From: CAYMRB01 sp964392615
GTDB lineage: Bacteria; Planctomycetota; UBA8108
Length of the DNA: 34,457 bases
NCBI GenBank assembly: GCA_964392615.1
Contig: CAYMRB010000047.1
Coordinates: forward strand, 1-34,457
Direction: 5' to 3'
Part shown: piece by piece, positions 1-9,003 of the stretch
Layout: every line of letters starts with the position of its first letter
Position numbering within the stretch: the first letter of the stretch is position 1
Program-made: the position numbers and the translations under genes
The notes under the pieces: generated by a model
What the model saw: only the letters and a program-made list of their open reading frames with translations
Database searches by the model: none
What the model was told of the DNA's origin: nothing

Positions 1-2
1 CC

Positions 3-85
3 CCGACTCCGACCCCGACTCCGACCCCGATTCCGATTCCGATTCCGATTCCGATTCCGACTCCGACACCGACTCCGACTCCGAC
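3..85 (+). repeat. Hexanucleotide array (GAYYCC)n, copy A
   Basis: About 14 units of a six-base repeat, mostly GACTCC, GACCCC and GATTCC. A block of five pure GATTCC units lies in the middle. It sits at the extreme left edge of the window, so its true left boundary is unknown. Similar arrays occur at 10411, 25828, 26158, 29764 and 34403. From 86 to 230 there is no gene and I see no clear promoter. Confidence 0.9.
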
Positions 86-230
86 CGCAGCCCGTTATCG
101 CCCCTGGCCGCTTATTCCCGGCCCGCGAGCCTTCCCTGTCCTTGCCGGCCCCGGCGTCGGATGCGACTCTTCCACGGGGCTTGTGGTTTCCGGGGGAGTC
201 GAGCCAGTGCGGGAAGACGGATCTCAGGTC

Positions 231-2414
231 ATGCACGCGAGTTCCAGAAGGATCGCGCCGCGGCTCACGCCGATCGCTGCGTGGACGTTGCTCGTGCTGA
301 CCGTCGGCTGCCAAGCGCGGCGCGACGGTGCGTTGCACGTGACACGTCCGGACCTTCTCGCGGTGTCATGGGAAAACCGCTTCGACGGCGCGGTCGGCCG
401 CATCGAACACGCGGCCGGCATCCTGCGCGGCGCCGACGCGTCCGCGCCGGCCTCGTTACCGGCGGACTCCGTGCGACATTGCCTCGAGATCGCAGTCGAT
501 CTCCGGAAGACCGTCAATACCTACCGGAAGAGAGTCGACGAGCTCGAGACAGCATGGACGACCGGCTCGCCCGTCGAGCTGGACGACGACCTGGACGAGC
601 TCGGGGCGTTGCGCGAGCGATTCCGCAACCGGTCGACCGAGCTTCCCGCGATCCGCGACGGACTCCAGACGCGCCTGGACGCCACGGCCGACGCGGCGTC
701 GCAAGGGGCAATTCCATCCCCGCCCCCCGAGCCCGCGGTGCCGTCCGACGAGGCGAAGTCGTCCGCCTCCTCTGCCGTGGTCCAGGACGTCGCGGTCGCG
801 GCACGCGAGCTCGTGGCGTCCGTCCAATTGCTCGAGAGCCTGACAGCGACCTTCGAGGAGTTCGTGTGGACCGTGCACGAGGCGCGCGCCAGGGCCGACG
901 CGGAGGATCCCGGTGCCGTGGTCGTTCACGTCCGGGAGCTCGTCCGACTCGACGCGCCGGGCGCCGGACGCCATCTCGATCGCTACCACACGGCCTGGAA
1001 GCGATGGATGCGGCAGTCCATCCGTTCGAACGACGTCGCGACGGCCGCCGAGCTCTACGCGTTCGTCACCGCGTCACCGGCCGCGTGCCGTCCCGACTCG
1101 ACGCAGGTCCTCGGCGAGCTGACCCGCGCCGTGATCAACGGCACCACTTCGAACGCCGATCTCGACCGCGTCGAGGGAGCGCTTCACGACGCTCAGCAGA
1201 GCTTCGACGGCGGCGGACCGCGACCTCCGAGCTGGCCCGAGGCGACTCGTCGACTCGAGGCCGCAGTGCTCGTATCCCGTGCGCGCAACGCGCCGAATCC
1301 GAATCGCGCCGCCTTCCTGGCGCGCGCCGCGATCGAGCTCGATCCGCGACTCGAAGATGTCGTGGGTCGCCTGCTGCTGGATGCGGCACGACGTGAGGGC
1401 GACCGCCTGATCGCCGCCAAGCGGTACGAGGATGCCGTACTCGCGTTCGCGCGCATCGTCCGCTCCGGACCTATCGAGGATCGCGAGTACACGGTATCAC
1501 GATTCCGTTCGCGTGCGCTCGAACGCGCCATCGAGGACGGCGGCTCGGCCGTTCGGAATGGCACGCCCGAGGTGGCGATCGCCGCGTTGTCGCAAGCCGA
1601 ACGTCTCGACAAGCGCGGCAACGCGCCCGTCGAGCGACTTCTTCGACGCGCGTGGCACGCACGTGTCGACGAGCTCGGGCGCAGCGATCCGCAGCGCGCG
1701 ATCGAAGCCTGTGACAAGCTGCTCGCACGCTTTCCGGACGACCACCACGCGGTCGCGAAATGGGACCATTGTCAGCTACTCGCACTCGAGGCTCGACTTG
1801 GCCCCCCGGACTCCGCGGCGGCCCGACTCGGAGTGAGCCAGGTCCGGCGCGAGCTGGCCGAGACCGCGGCGCAGCTCCGCACGGGACGGGGCCTCGCTGC
1901 ATGCGACGCGATTCTCGTGCGCCTGCAGGCCGTGTGGCGACGGCACGGCGACAGCAGCGAGCATCCGGACAAGACATCTCTCGATGCGAGCGAGGCCTTC
2001 GACGACACGGCGGCTTCGGGCGACGATCCGTGGCTCGATTTCGCGGGCGACCGAACGCTCGCCCCCGTCCCATCGGGATCGACATCGAGAGGCGGGAACG
2101 CAGGGCCGAGGCGCGGCGAGCGCTCTTCGGCAGCGACCGCCGCCGCCCGTCGCAGCCTCTCGGAACGCGTCGCCCGGAAGGGGACGGACGCGTCGAGTCG
2201 ACCTGGCGAGACGTCGCCCGACCGCAGAACCGCGCCTTCCAGAGCGGGAACACGCCACGCCGCGTGGAGCGCCGGAGCGATCATGATCGCAATGCTGTCG
2301 CTCCTGGTCGTCGCGACGCGCAAACGCGGGCTGCTGCGCTGGCGCTGGTATGCGGTCGGCGCCCTGGCCGCGGGAATCACCATCGGCTTGTGGATCGGAG
2401 TCTTCACAGCGTGA
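231..2414 (+). CDS. Lipoprotein-like protein with TPR-like helices and a C-terminal membrane hairpin, unknown function
   Basis: I do not recognise the family. From the ATG at 231 the protein is 727 residues. It starts with an arginine-bearing n-region and hydrophobic core ending in TVGC, giving a possible lipoprotein Cys27. An in-frame GTG at 183 would add 16 residues ahead of the signal and is less likely. The body is helical and rich in Arg, Asp and Ala. Residues about 330-530 look like weak TPR repeats (alternating Ala/Leu helices such as RYEDAVLAFARIV and DPQRAIEACDKLL). Residues about 560-670 are low-complexity and probably disordered. Two hydrophobic segments, about 678-696 and 705-725, form a C-terminal hairpin. 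The stop overlaps the GTG of the next gene, so the two are very probably co-translated and may act in one envelope complex. A lipid anchor and a C-terminal membrane hairpin together are unusual. Confidence 0.75.
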   Translation: MHASSRRIAPRLTPIAAWTLLVLTVGCQARRDGALHVTRPDLLAVSWENRFDGAVGRIEHAAGILRGADASAPASLPADSVRHCLEIAVDLRKTVNTYRKRVDELETAWTTGSPVELDDDLDELGALRERFRNRSTELPAIRDGLQTRLDATADAASQGAIPSPPPEPAVPSDEAKSSASSAVVQDVAVAARELVASVQLLESLTATFEEFVWTVHEARARADAEDPGAVVVHVRELVRLDAPGAGRHLDRYHTAWKRWMRQSIRSNDVATAAELYAFVTASPAACRPDSTQVLGELTRAVINGTTSNADLDRVEGALHDAQQSFDGGGPRPPSWPEATRRLEAAVLVSRARNAPNPNRAAFLARAAIELDPRLEDVVGRLLLDAARREGDRLIAAKRYEDAVLAFARIVRSGPIEDREYTVSRFRSRALERAIEDGGSAVRNGTPEVAIAALSQAERLDKRGNAPVERLLRRAWHARVDELGRSDPQRAIEACDKLLARFPDDHHAVAKWDHCQLLALEARLGPPDSAAARLGVSQVRRELAETAAQLRTGRGLAACDAILVRLQAVWRRHGDSSEHPDKTSLDASEAFDDTAASGDDPWLDFAGDRTLAPVPSGSTSRGGNAGPRRGERSSAATAAARRSLSERVARKGTDASSRPGETSPDRRTAPSRAGTRHAAWSAGAIMIAMLSLLVVATRKRGLLRWRWYAVGALAAGITIGLWIGVFTA

Positions 2415-4366
2415 CGCACGAGACGCGGACGATCGAGCTACTCCTGTCCCCCACCGCCGCCGACGAGCTCGCGGCGGCGGTCGAGCGCGTCCTCGGCGCC
2501 CTGCGCACGCTCGCCACGGCGCCCGTGGATGAAAACGCGCTCGCTACGGACAGCGCAGGGCTGCCCGAACGACTCGAGGCATTCGCCGGTGATCTCGAGG
2601 AGCGCCTGAGGCTGTGTGACGAGCTCGGCGCGCAGTCGGAGAGCGAACCGGACGGAGTCGACGACCCGACGGAATTCGCGGCGGAGACGCATCGCCGCGT
2701 GGGGTTGGCCGTCGAGGTCGTCGAGAACCTCTACAAGCTCGCCGCCGCGCGTTCCGGCGTCGCGAAGATCGGCAGCGAGAGCTGTCGGCAAGGCGTGTCG
2801 AAGACGATCACACGAAGCGCGGTCGTCGTCGAGAAGCTCTATCAGACCAAGAACCGGCTCGAATCCGCGCTGTGCACGCTCGCGTCGAGGTGCCCGTCGA
2901 TCGTCCCTGATCGCGGCAACGACACGGCGACGGACACCGCCACGCCAGCGTCCGATGCGGCCGACGGCATCGGTCTGTCGAGGATGGCACCTGGAGCCAT
3001 GGCGGCAGACGAAGACGGCGTCGGCTCGTCGACGGCTGAGCCGGCAGCCCGATCCTCGGACGGCGATGGCATCGGCTTGTCGACGATGGCGCCAGAAGCC
3101 AGGTCGGCGGACAGCGACGGCGTCGGCCTGTCGAAGGTAGCTCCGGGGGCCTCGGCTCTGCACGCCAACGAATCGACGCGCGGTATGACGCTCTCGAAGG
3201 TGGCGCCGGGAGCCGGGGCGCCAGGCGACGCGGATGACGCGGACCACGCCGGTGACGCGGACCACGCCGCGCCTCCCGCGAACAGCGCGGCTGCCGAGAC
3301 CGGGACCGCGACCGAGGCGGCAGCCGAGAATGTCGGAGCGACGATCGCCGCGTCCCTCGCGAGCGGCGAGTTCGGCATCAACGACTCGATCTTCCTGCGC
3401 TCGGTGACGCCGGGCAAACCGCCCCAGACCGGCTCGACGGAAGCCTCGAACCCGACGCCGAACGATGCGGAGCCCTCTTCTCCGGAAGCACCAGCGTCCG
3501 AGGTTGGTGAAGAGGAGACGCTGTCGGAGGAGGAAACGCAGGCGTTCTTGACGCTCCTGCGATCGCGCTCGCGGCGCGATCCGTTCACCGCGCCGAATGT
3601 CGCGACACAGGCGCGAGTCGTTCGCGTCGCCGCCGAGCACGTGACCCGCGTGCGGATTCGCGCGTTGTGGGCGGACCGCGGTATCGTCGACAGGCCCGAG
3701 GCCGCCGGTTCGCGCACCGAGGCACCGGATCTGTGGGACATCGGCGTCTCGCCTCCGCGCGGCTACGCGAACGCGGTCGTTCGCCGCCCCGTCGAAATCG
3801 AGGAACGAGCAAGCGGCACCGGCTCGTCGCGACGACCGCGGCGTCGCCGACACGCAAAGGGAACCTGCGAGACGCGCTTCATCGCGGCCAGCCTCGACGC
3901 CCACGATCGCGGCGACGCCCCGGCGGAGTGTGTCGACGCGCTCCTGGATGCGGAGGGGGGAGAGGTGACGCGCTCGACGTGGGACGCGATGGACGAGGAC
4001 CTGCTGCGCCGATCGATCGATGCGGAGTGTCGACGCGACCTCGCCGGCGGTCTTCGCGCGGGATTCGTCGACGAGCAGCTCGGCCCGTTCCTCGCTCGAC
4101 CGCCTTCTGCCGATGCGACACCACAACCCGGGAGAGAGCTGCGCCTCGTCCGCATGGAGGCCGAGATCGTTCGCGTGCCGGCCCTGCTCCTGCGCTGCGT
4201 CGCCGGCAGTCACCGGTTCCGCGTCTGGCTGTGCGGAGAAGACCGACGGCCGTACTGGGGTGAGGTGCCGCGACAGGTGACGCCGCGAGCATGCGCTCTG
4301 CTCGGCGCGGTCGTGGCCATCGCGGTGCCGGTCGGCTACTGCATCGCGCGTTGGCTCGGCGCGTAG
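2411..4366 (+). CDS. Membrane-anchored protein with 17-residue tandem repeats, unknown function
   Basis: The GTG at 2411 overlaps the upstream TGA (GTGA), giving a 651-residue protein. The same frame stays open far upstream, but that stretch lies inside the preceding gene. Residues 1-160 are helical, with regularly spaced Leu and Val (for example VGLAVEVVENLYKLAAARS). Residues 185-272 carry five related units with the core DGIGLSxMAPxA. Residues 273-380 are Ala/Asp/Glu-rich and probably disordered. A more ordered part follows from about residue 375 (ETQAFLTLLRSRSRRDPF). The last 25 residues form one hydrophobic helix, so the protein is probably tail-anchored. No catalytic motif is visible. 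Overlap with the upstream lipoprotein-like gene suggests a shared job. A role in envelope structure or secretion is possible but not shown. Confidence 0.72.
   Translation: MTHETRTIELLLSPTAADELAAAVERVLGALRTLATAPVDENALATDSAGLPERLEAFAGDLEERLRLCDELGAQSESEPDGVDDPTEFAAETHRRVGLAVEVVENLYKLAAARSGVAKIGSESCRQGVSKTITRSAVVVEKLYQTKNRLESALCTLASRCPSIVPDRGNDTATDTATPASDAADGIGLSRMAPGAMAADEDGVGSSTAEPAARSSDGDGIGLSTMAPEARSADSDGVGLSKVAPGASALHANESTRGMTLSKVAPGAGAPGDADDADHAGDADHAAPPANSAAAETGTATEAAAENVGATIAASLASGEFGINDSIFLRSVTPGKPPQTGSTEASNPTPNDAEPSSPEAPASEVGEEETLSEEETQAFLTLLRSRSRRDPFTAPNVATQARVVRVAAEHVTRVRIRALWADRGIVDRPEAAGSRTEAPDLWDIGVSPPRGYANAVVRRPVEIEERASGTGSSRRPRRRRHAKGTCETRFIAASLDAHDRGDAPAECVDALLDAEGGEVTRSTWDAMDEDLLRRSIDAECRRDLAGGLRAGFVDEQLGPFLARPPSADATPQPGRELRLVRMEAEIVRVPALLLRCVAGSHRFRVWLCGEDRRPYWGEVPRQVTPRACALLGAVVAIAVPVGYCIARWLGA
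2963..3229 (+). repeat. 51-bp in-frame tandem repeat encoding a 17-residue unit
   Basis: Units begin at 2963, 3014, 3065 and 3116, exactly 51 bp apart. A fifth begins 63 bp later at 3179. The encoded cores are GLSRMAPGA, GSSTAEPAA, GLSTMAPEA, GLSKVAPGA and TLSKVAPGA. The second is the most diverged. Because the spacing is a multiple of three, gain or loss of a unit would keep the frame. Confidence 0.88.
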
Positions 4367-4563
4367 CGATCAGAGCTTCACCCTGATCCCCCGGATCACC
4401 GAGCGGAATCGGGGCCGGGGTCGGCTACCACTTCCCTGCCGAACTGCTTGCCTCCGGCCCACGGCCGTGCGAGCATTCGATTCTCGCGACGCCCGCAACG
4501 ACCGGAGCGTCCGGTGCAGTTCCGGCGATGTCGCGTCTCAGCTTCTTCACGAACGAGGAACCG

Positions 4564-5646
4564 ATGAAGGCGATCACCGCACTCTGCGTGCTGCCTCTAC
4601 TGCCCCCCGGCCGGCGCGCGCTGGACGATGGCGCCGCGCTCTTCCCGCCCGCCGCGGAGCTCGCGAAGCTCGAGCGGCAGCTCGGTCTGTGGGAGTCGTC
4701 GGGCACGACGTCCATGCCGGGCTCGGACGAGAAGCTCGAGTGGACCGCAAAGAGCTCGGCGCGGCGCGTCCTCAGCGGCCACTGGATCGAGGAAAGCCTG
4801 TGGGTCGAGTTCAAGGGCGCTCCGTTCCCGGCGTACGCCATGCTCTCGTACTACGGCTGGGACCGCGAGAACAAGCGCTACGTCGGCGTCGTGGCCAACA
4901 ACGAGGGCGCCGTCGGTTCGTCCGAGATGCTGTTCCTCGAGGACGACCTTCTCGTCAGCGTCGACCACAGCGTCACTCGCGGCCATCCGATGCTGAGCCG
5001 CAACGTCACTCGGTTCTCCGGCGACTCGTTCGAGTTCAAGGTCGAGACGACGATCGACAACTCGCCCCTCATGACGATGGTCGCTGGCGAAGGCAAGAGA
5101 ACCGCCGCGAAGGGCGAAGTGTCCCTCGAGAAGGCTCAGGCGATGGCTCCCGTGCCTGCGGACATGGCACGGCTCGCGCGCATGGCAGGAAGCTACAAGA
5201 TCAAGGGCCGCGTCATCCCCATGCCCGGCGCGGAGCCGATGGAGATGTCAGCGAAGGAGACCGTACGGACGATCCTCGGCGGCGGCGTACTCCACTTCCA
5301 CGTACACGGCGATGCGGTGGCCGGTAACCCCTATCGGTACGAGGGCATCGGCCTGGCGGGGTGGGACGCACACGCTCGTGCGTACAGGATGGTCTGGCTC
5401 GACAACATGGGCATGTTCAGCGATGCGAAATCGCGCTGGAGCGATGACCACACGCTGATCTCCACCGAGGCCGCGTTGGCCTACGGCCAGCCCGTTGTCA
5501 GCCGTACGGTCCTGCGCATACGTGACGACGGCTCTCTGAAGAGCTCGGCCAGCGACGTGCTCGGCGGTACCGCTGCAGCGGTGCGGGCCTTCGAAGCGAC
5601 CTACGAGAAGGCCGGCAAGAAGGACAAGCCCGCGAAGAGGTTCTGA
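4564..5646 (+). CDS. Secreted DUF1579-like protein with two homologous halves
   Basis: The protein has 360 residues from the ATG at 4564, which follows GAGGAA at 4555-4560. An in-frame ATG at 4528 has no comparable site and would put charged residues ahead of the signal-like MKAITALCVLPLL. Residues about 22-160 resemble DUF1579: a LxxLxGxWxxxG opening, a VLSGHWIEES strand, then YYGWDRENKRYV. Residues about 200-350 repeat this plan (LARMAGSYKIKG, ILGGGVLHFH, LAGWDAHARAYRMVW). It therefore looks like a tandem duplication of a lipocalin-like beta-barrel. The biochemical role of DUF1579 proteins is not established to my knowledge. The gene is convergent with the next one, with 25 bp between the stops. 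Confidence 0.8.
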   Translation: MKAITALCVLPLLPPGRRALDDGAALFPPAAELAKLERQLGLWESSGTTSMPGSDEKLEWTAKSSARRVLSGHWIEESLWVEFKGAPFPAYAMLSYYGWDRENKRYVGVVANNEGAVGSSEMLFLEDDLLVSVDHSVTRGHPMLSRNVTRFSGDSFEFKVETTIDNSPLMTMVAGEGKRTAAKGEVSLEKAQAMAPVPADMARLARMAGSYKIKGRVIPMPGAEPMEMSAKETVRTILGGGVLHFHVHGDAVAGNPYRYEGIGLAGWDAHARAYRMVWLDNMGMFSDAKSRWSDDHTLISTEAALAYGQPVVSRTVLRIRDDGSLKSSASDVLGGTAAAVRAFEATYEKAGKKDKPAKRF

Positions 5647-5671
5647 TCCCAGCCCCCCCCTCGGCGGCCGG

Positions 5672-8600
5672 TCAATCGACGCACAGCTCGTCGACGCCGC
5701 CGAACAGGTGCTGCAGGATCGCGACGCCATCGGAGACGTCGAGCCGGCCGTCGCAGTTTCCATCGACGACGACGGCCGGCGCTTCCATCACCCCGCCGGT
5801 GAACAGATAGGCGAGAACCGTGACGGCATCGGACACGTCCAGCACGCCGTCGAGATTCGCGTCGCCACGCAGTGGATACACGTCGACGGTCAGCGTGACC
5901 GGCGCGCTCGCGAAGCCTTCCACGTCGCGGGCGACGACGCGGATCGTACGCGGTCCCGCGTCGCTCCAGACGTGTGCGACGGTCCGCGTGACCGCCGACG
6001 GCACGGGGCCGATCGCACTCGACGATGTGCCGTCGCCCCAGTCGATCGCGAAATCGACGGGGCGTCCCTCCGGATCGCGCGCAGTTACCGCGTAGGTCTG
6101 GCGCCGGCTCACCACGCCCGCTCGCGGTCCAGAGAGACGAACGCAAGCCGGCGGGTGATTCTCGGCGACTGTCGAGAGCCGTTCGACCTTGCCGCTCCAG
6201 CCGGTCACGTACACCGTATCGCCGTCGGCAGCCAGCGCGTAGGGGTGATGAAGCGTGACGATGTCCGGATCGCGCCAACCTTGCAGGAAGTGTGTGTAGT
6301 CGATGCCGCACTGGACTCCGGGGTACCACGCGCTGGAGACGCCCTCGTACGTCAGACCGCCGGCGTCGCGCGAGAGATCGACGCGCCAGACGCCCTCCGG
6401 CGCCTTGACGCAGTACAGCGTGCGATGGTCTCCGAACGCGACGTCCTTGAAACTCGCCGACCAACCGTCGCCCCACCAGGGTCGATACACCGTCGTAGGC
6501 ACGTGGACGCGGCGCCACGCCGCGGCGTCGGTCAGCACGTTGAGATCGTCGACCCAGTCCACGTCGAACAGCGCGACGCCGAGGCTCGTCGCTGCTGCGA
6601 CGATGCCGGCGGGGTGCACCTCGAGGTGGTGAACCGTCCGAGACCGCGAGCAAGCGAGCGCCGTCTCGCGACGAACGACCATGGTGCGATTCGGCTGGTC
6701 GCGATCCGGAATGCCGTCAGGAAAGGACACGCGGAACACGTGCAGCGTCGGTTCGGCGACGAAAAGTCCGGGCCGACTGCCGATGACGATGCGCAGATCG
6801 TCTCCGACGCGGTGATAGCCCATGCAAAGCGCCGCGTTGGTGCTGCTGAAGTGATCGGCGGCGAACCCGACCGCTTGACACTGGCGATGCGCGGCGATGC
6901 GCGGCGCGTCCGGATCGACGACGAACGCGCGAAACCCGTCGGTTCCCGTCGTCATGAAGACGAGATCCTCCTCGGGCCAGATCACGTCGACGCCGGTGCT
7001 GTACAGATCGGGCGGATCGATCGCGTCGGAGACCGCGAGCAGCTCGATCGCGCTGTCGGTCTCCCGGTAGAGGATTCCGTAGATCAGGTTGCCCCACGCC
7101 ATCGCCTTGTCGTGCCCCAGCGCCGCGATCAGCGTGCCGCGCGCGCCGTCGTCACGAGTCGCGAGACCGCTGATCGGGTGCGGCTGCGGATCGCTCTCAT
7201 CCCAGTGCCACTCCGTACGCCGCCAGCCCGATGCGTCGGCGAGGCGACCGCGATCCGCACTCCAAGGGCCCGCTCCGCGACCGGCGATGTAGACGCGGTC
7301 TCCACTCAGCTGAATGTCCTCCGTCATCGCGGCGCCGATGACCTGGCGATCCGCCGCGTGCTGGATGGAGGCCCCGAGAAGGCGGCGGAAGTCGTACGTC
7401 AGGAAGCCGCCCCACTCGTCGGCGACGACGATCTTCCCAACGCCCGATCTCGTCGTCCATCCGGAGACATCGAACGCCCAGTCGATCGAGCTCGCCGTCG
7501 CCAGCGGCTCCGAGCCGCTCCGAAACGTGTCCAGCAGGAACACGTCGGGCCGCGCACCGGACCACGCTGACCCGACTGTCGTCGCGTCGTCGATAATCCG
7601 CACGCGCGTCACCCTGCCGAGCCCGAACTGACCGTACACGGTCTGCTCGAGCTCGAGCGGTGAGTCCCCCTCGTGCAGGCGGTACGCGCGGAAGAGCTCG
7701 GTACCGGTGCCGACGATGCCGGTCCACAAGCGATCGCCCCGCGCGTCCATATCGAACGCGAGAACGCTGCCGGTTTCCTCGCGGTGCACGAGAACGGGGT
7801 CGCTGGGCTCGCACACGTCGATTTCGAGGATGTAGCGGTCGGCGCCGAACAACGTCTCGTAGCCGGAGACGTACACCTTCGGATGACGCGGATCGACAGC
7901 GACAGCGTGCTGGCGCTCCGTGGCCAAGGCAGGCCGAGAGAACGCGCCGAGACGAACGAGCTCCTCGTCCTCGAACGCGTAGAGGGGAACGCTCAGGGTG
8001 TCGCTGTCGGCATCGACGCGCGGCAGGTACTCGCAGAGCGCGACGAGCACACCAGCGTCGGGCGCGTCGGTTCGCGCGCGCACGTCGACGGCGAGACACG
8101 CGCCATCGAATACCGCCGCGACCGGCTGAGGAGCACCGCCCGCACGAAGGTCCACACAGCGGTAGACACTCAGGCCGTGATCGCCGGCGCAGAACAGATA
8201 GTCGTCGTGCAAACGGATGTCCCCCACTCGCTGCGGCAGATAGGTTCGGCTCAGGAACTCGTACGGGCCGTGATCGGTGATGCGATACGCGACGAGCGTC
8301 TCGAACCCGAGCACGCCGTAGAGGGTGACTCCGTCCGTCTCGACGAGGAACGCCGCGCCGAGCAAGCCGGTGTCGAGGAGCTCGAACCCGTGCGGTCGCA
8401 TCTGACCCGCAGCGAGATCGCGATCGACCTTTAGCTCGACGGGCCACGATCGAACGCCGTCCGCGTCGCGCACGACGAGCGGCCCCGACACGCCCGCCTC
8501 GGGCACGCGCAATGCTACGCTGCTCGAGGACCACGCGATCGGCTCGATGCGCAGGCCCGACAGGACGATGCGGCCCGGATCTCGACCGAAGCCGGTGCCG

Positions 8601-8740
8601 ACGACCGTCACCCGGTCGCCGACTCCTGCTGCGGAACGCGACAGCGCCTCGATGCGGGGCGAGTCGGCGCAGGTTGTTGCCGGGGTCGCGAGGATCACCG
8701 ACACGAGGCAGGACACGGAGGAAGCGAAGCGTTGCATCAT
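5672..8740 (-). CDS. Secreted TIG / propeller-like / PKD-like / dockerin protein
   Basis: The start chosen is the first of two ATGs at 8740, preceded by GAGGTG at a normal distance. The 1022-residue product begins with a signal peptide ending near TTCA. Residues about 28-105 match an IPT/TIG beta-sandwich (VGDRVTVVGTGFG). Residues about 105-860 hold repeated beta-rich blades with motifs such as VYVSG, VYIAG and VYVTG, suggesting one or two LVIVD-type beta-propellers. Residues about 865-954 look like a PKD/Ig-like domain (AIDWGDGT). Residues 955-1022 are two dockerin-like calcium-binding repeats (GDANLDGVLDVSDAV and GNCDGRLDVSDGV). No catalytic residues are evident, so it may be a structural or binding protein on the cell surface. 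In planctomycetes such C-terminal dockerins occur on many exported proteins without cellulosomes, and their partner is unclear. Confidence 0.85.
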   Translation of the reverse strand: MMQRFASSVSCLVSVILATPATTCADSPRIEALSRSAAGVGDRVTVVGTGFGRDPGRIVLSGLRIEPIAWSSSSVALRVPEAGVSGPLVVRDADGVRSWPVELKVDRDLAAGQMRPHGFELLDTGLLGAAFLVETDGVTLYGVLGFETLVAYRITDHGPYEFLSRTYLPQRVGDIRLHDDYLFCAGDHGLSVYRCVDLRAGGAPQPVAAVFDGACLAVDVRARTDAPDAGVLVALCEYLPRVDADSDTLSVPLYAFEDEELVRLGAFSRPALATERQHAVAVDPRHPKVYVSGYETLFGADRYILEIDVCEPSDPVLVHREETGSVLAFDMDARGDRLWTGIVGTGTELFRAYRLHEGDSPLELEQTVYGQFGLGRVTRVRIIDDATTVGSAWSGARPDVFLLDTFRSGSEPLATASSIDWAFDVSGWTTRSGVGKIVVADEWGGFLTYDFRRLLGASIQHAADRQVIGAAMTEDIQLSGDRVYIAGRGAGPWSADRGRLADASGWRRTEWHWDESDPQPHPISGLATRDDGARGTLIAALGHDKAMAWGNLIYGILYRETDSAIELLAVSDAIDPPDLYSTGVDVIWPEEDLVFMTTGTDGFRAFVVDPDAPRIAAHRQCQAVGFAADHFSSTNAALCMGYHRVGDDLRIVIGSRPGLFVAEPTLHVFRVSFPDGIPDRDQPNRTMVVRRETALACSRSRTVHHLEVHPAGIVAAATSLGVALFDVDWVDDLNVLTDAAAWRRVHVPTTVYRPWWGDGWSASFKDVAFGDHRTLYCVKAPEGVWRVDLSRDAGGLTYEGVSSAWYPGVQCGIDYTHFLQGWRDPDIVTLHHPYALAADGDTVYVTGWSGKVERLSTVAENHPPACVRLSGPRAGVVSRRQTYAVTARDPEGRPVDFAIDWGDGTSSSAIGPVPSAVTRTVAHVWSDAGPRTIRVVARDVEGFASAPVTLTVDVYPLRGDANLDGVLDVSDAVTVLAYLFTGGVMEAPAVVVDGNCDGRLDVSDGVAILQHLFGGVDELCVD

Positions 8741-9003
8741 CGGCACCTCGTCTCTCGGTTCCGTAGGAGCTGACCTCTTCACGCTGCGATGGCGCGATCC
8801 ATCACTCCACACGATGGGCGCGACGTCTCGTCGCAAGTCGTCTGGAGATGTCGCGAGTTGCTCGTCGAGTGAGGAAGCGGAGACGGGGAGCAGCCTACCC
8901 GCCGTCTTCCCTACCGGCTCGCGTCGTGCGACACTGTCGCGAACCCCCGGTTCTCTGCGGCGACGCTGGAACCGCGCCGGCTGGCAACGAAAGTCGAGAG
9001 ACG

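Noticed and set aside
1..85. Hexanucleotide arrays as CRISPR repeats
   Set aside because: There are no spacers and no long repeat unit. The arrays are simple six-base tandem repeats.
161..1396. Long arginine-rich plus-strand open frame overlapping the first gene
   Set aside because: Its composition (Arg/Ala/Gly-rich, no domain) is that of an out-of-frame reading of high-GC coding DNA, and it starts before the real gene's signal peptide.
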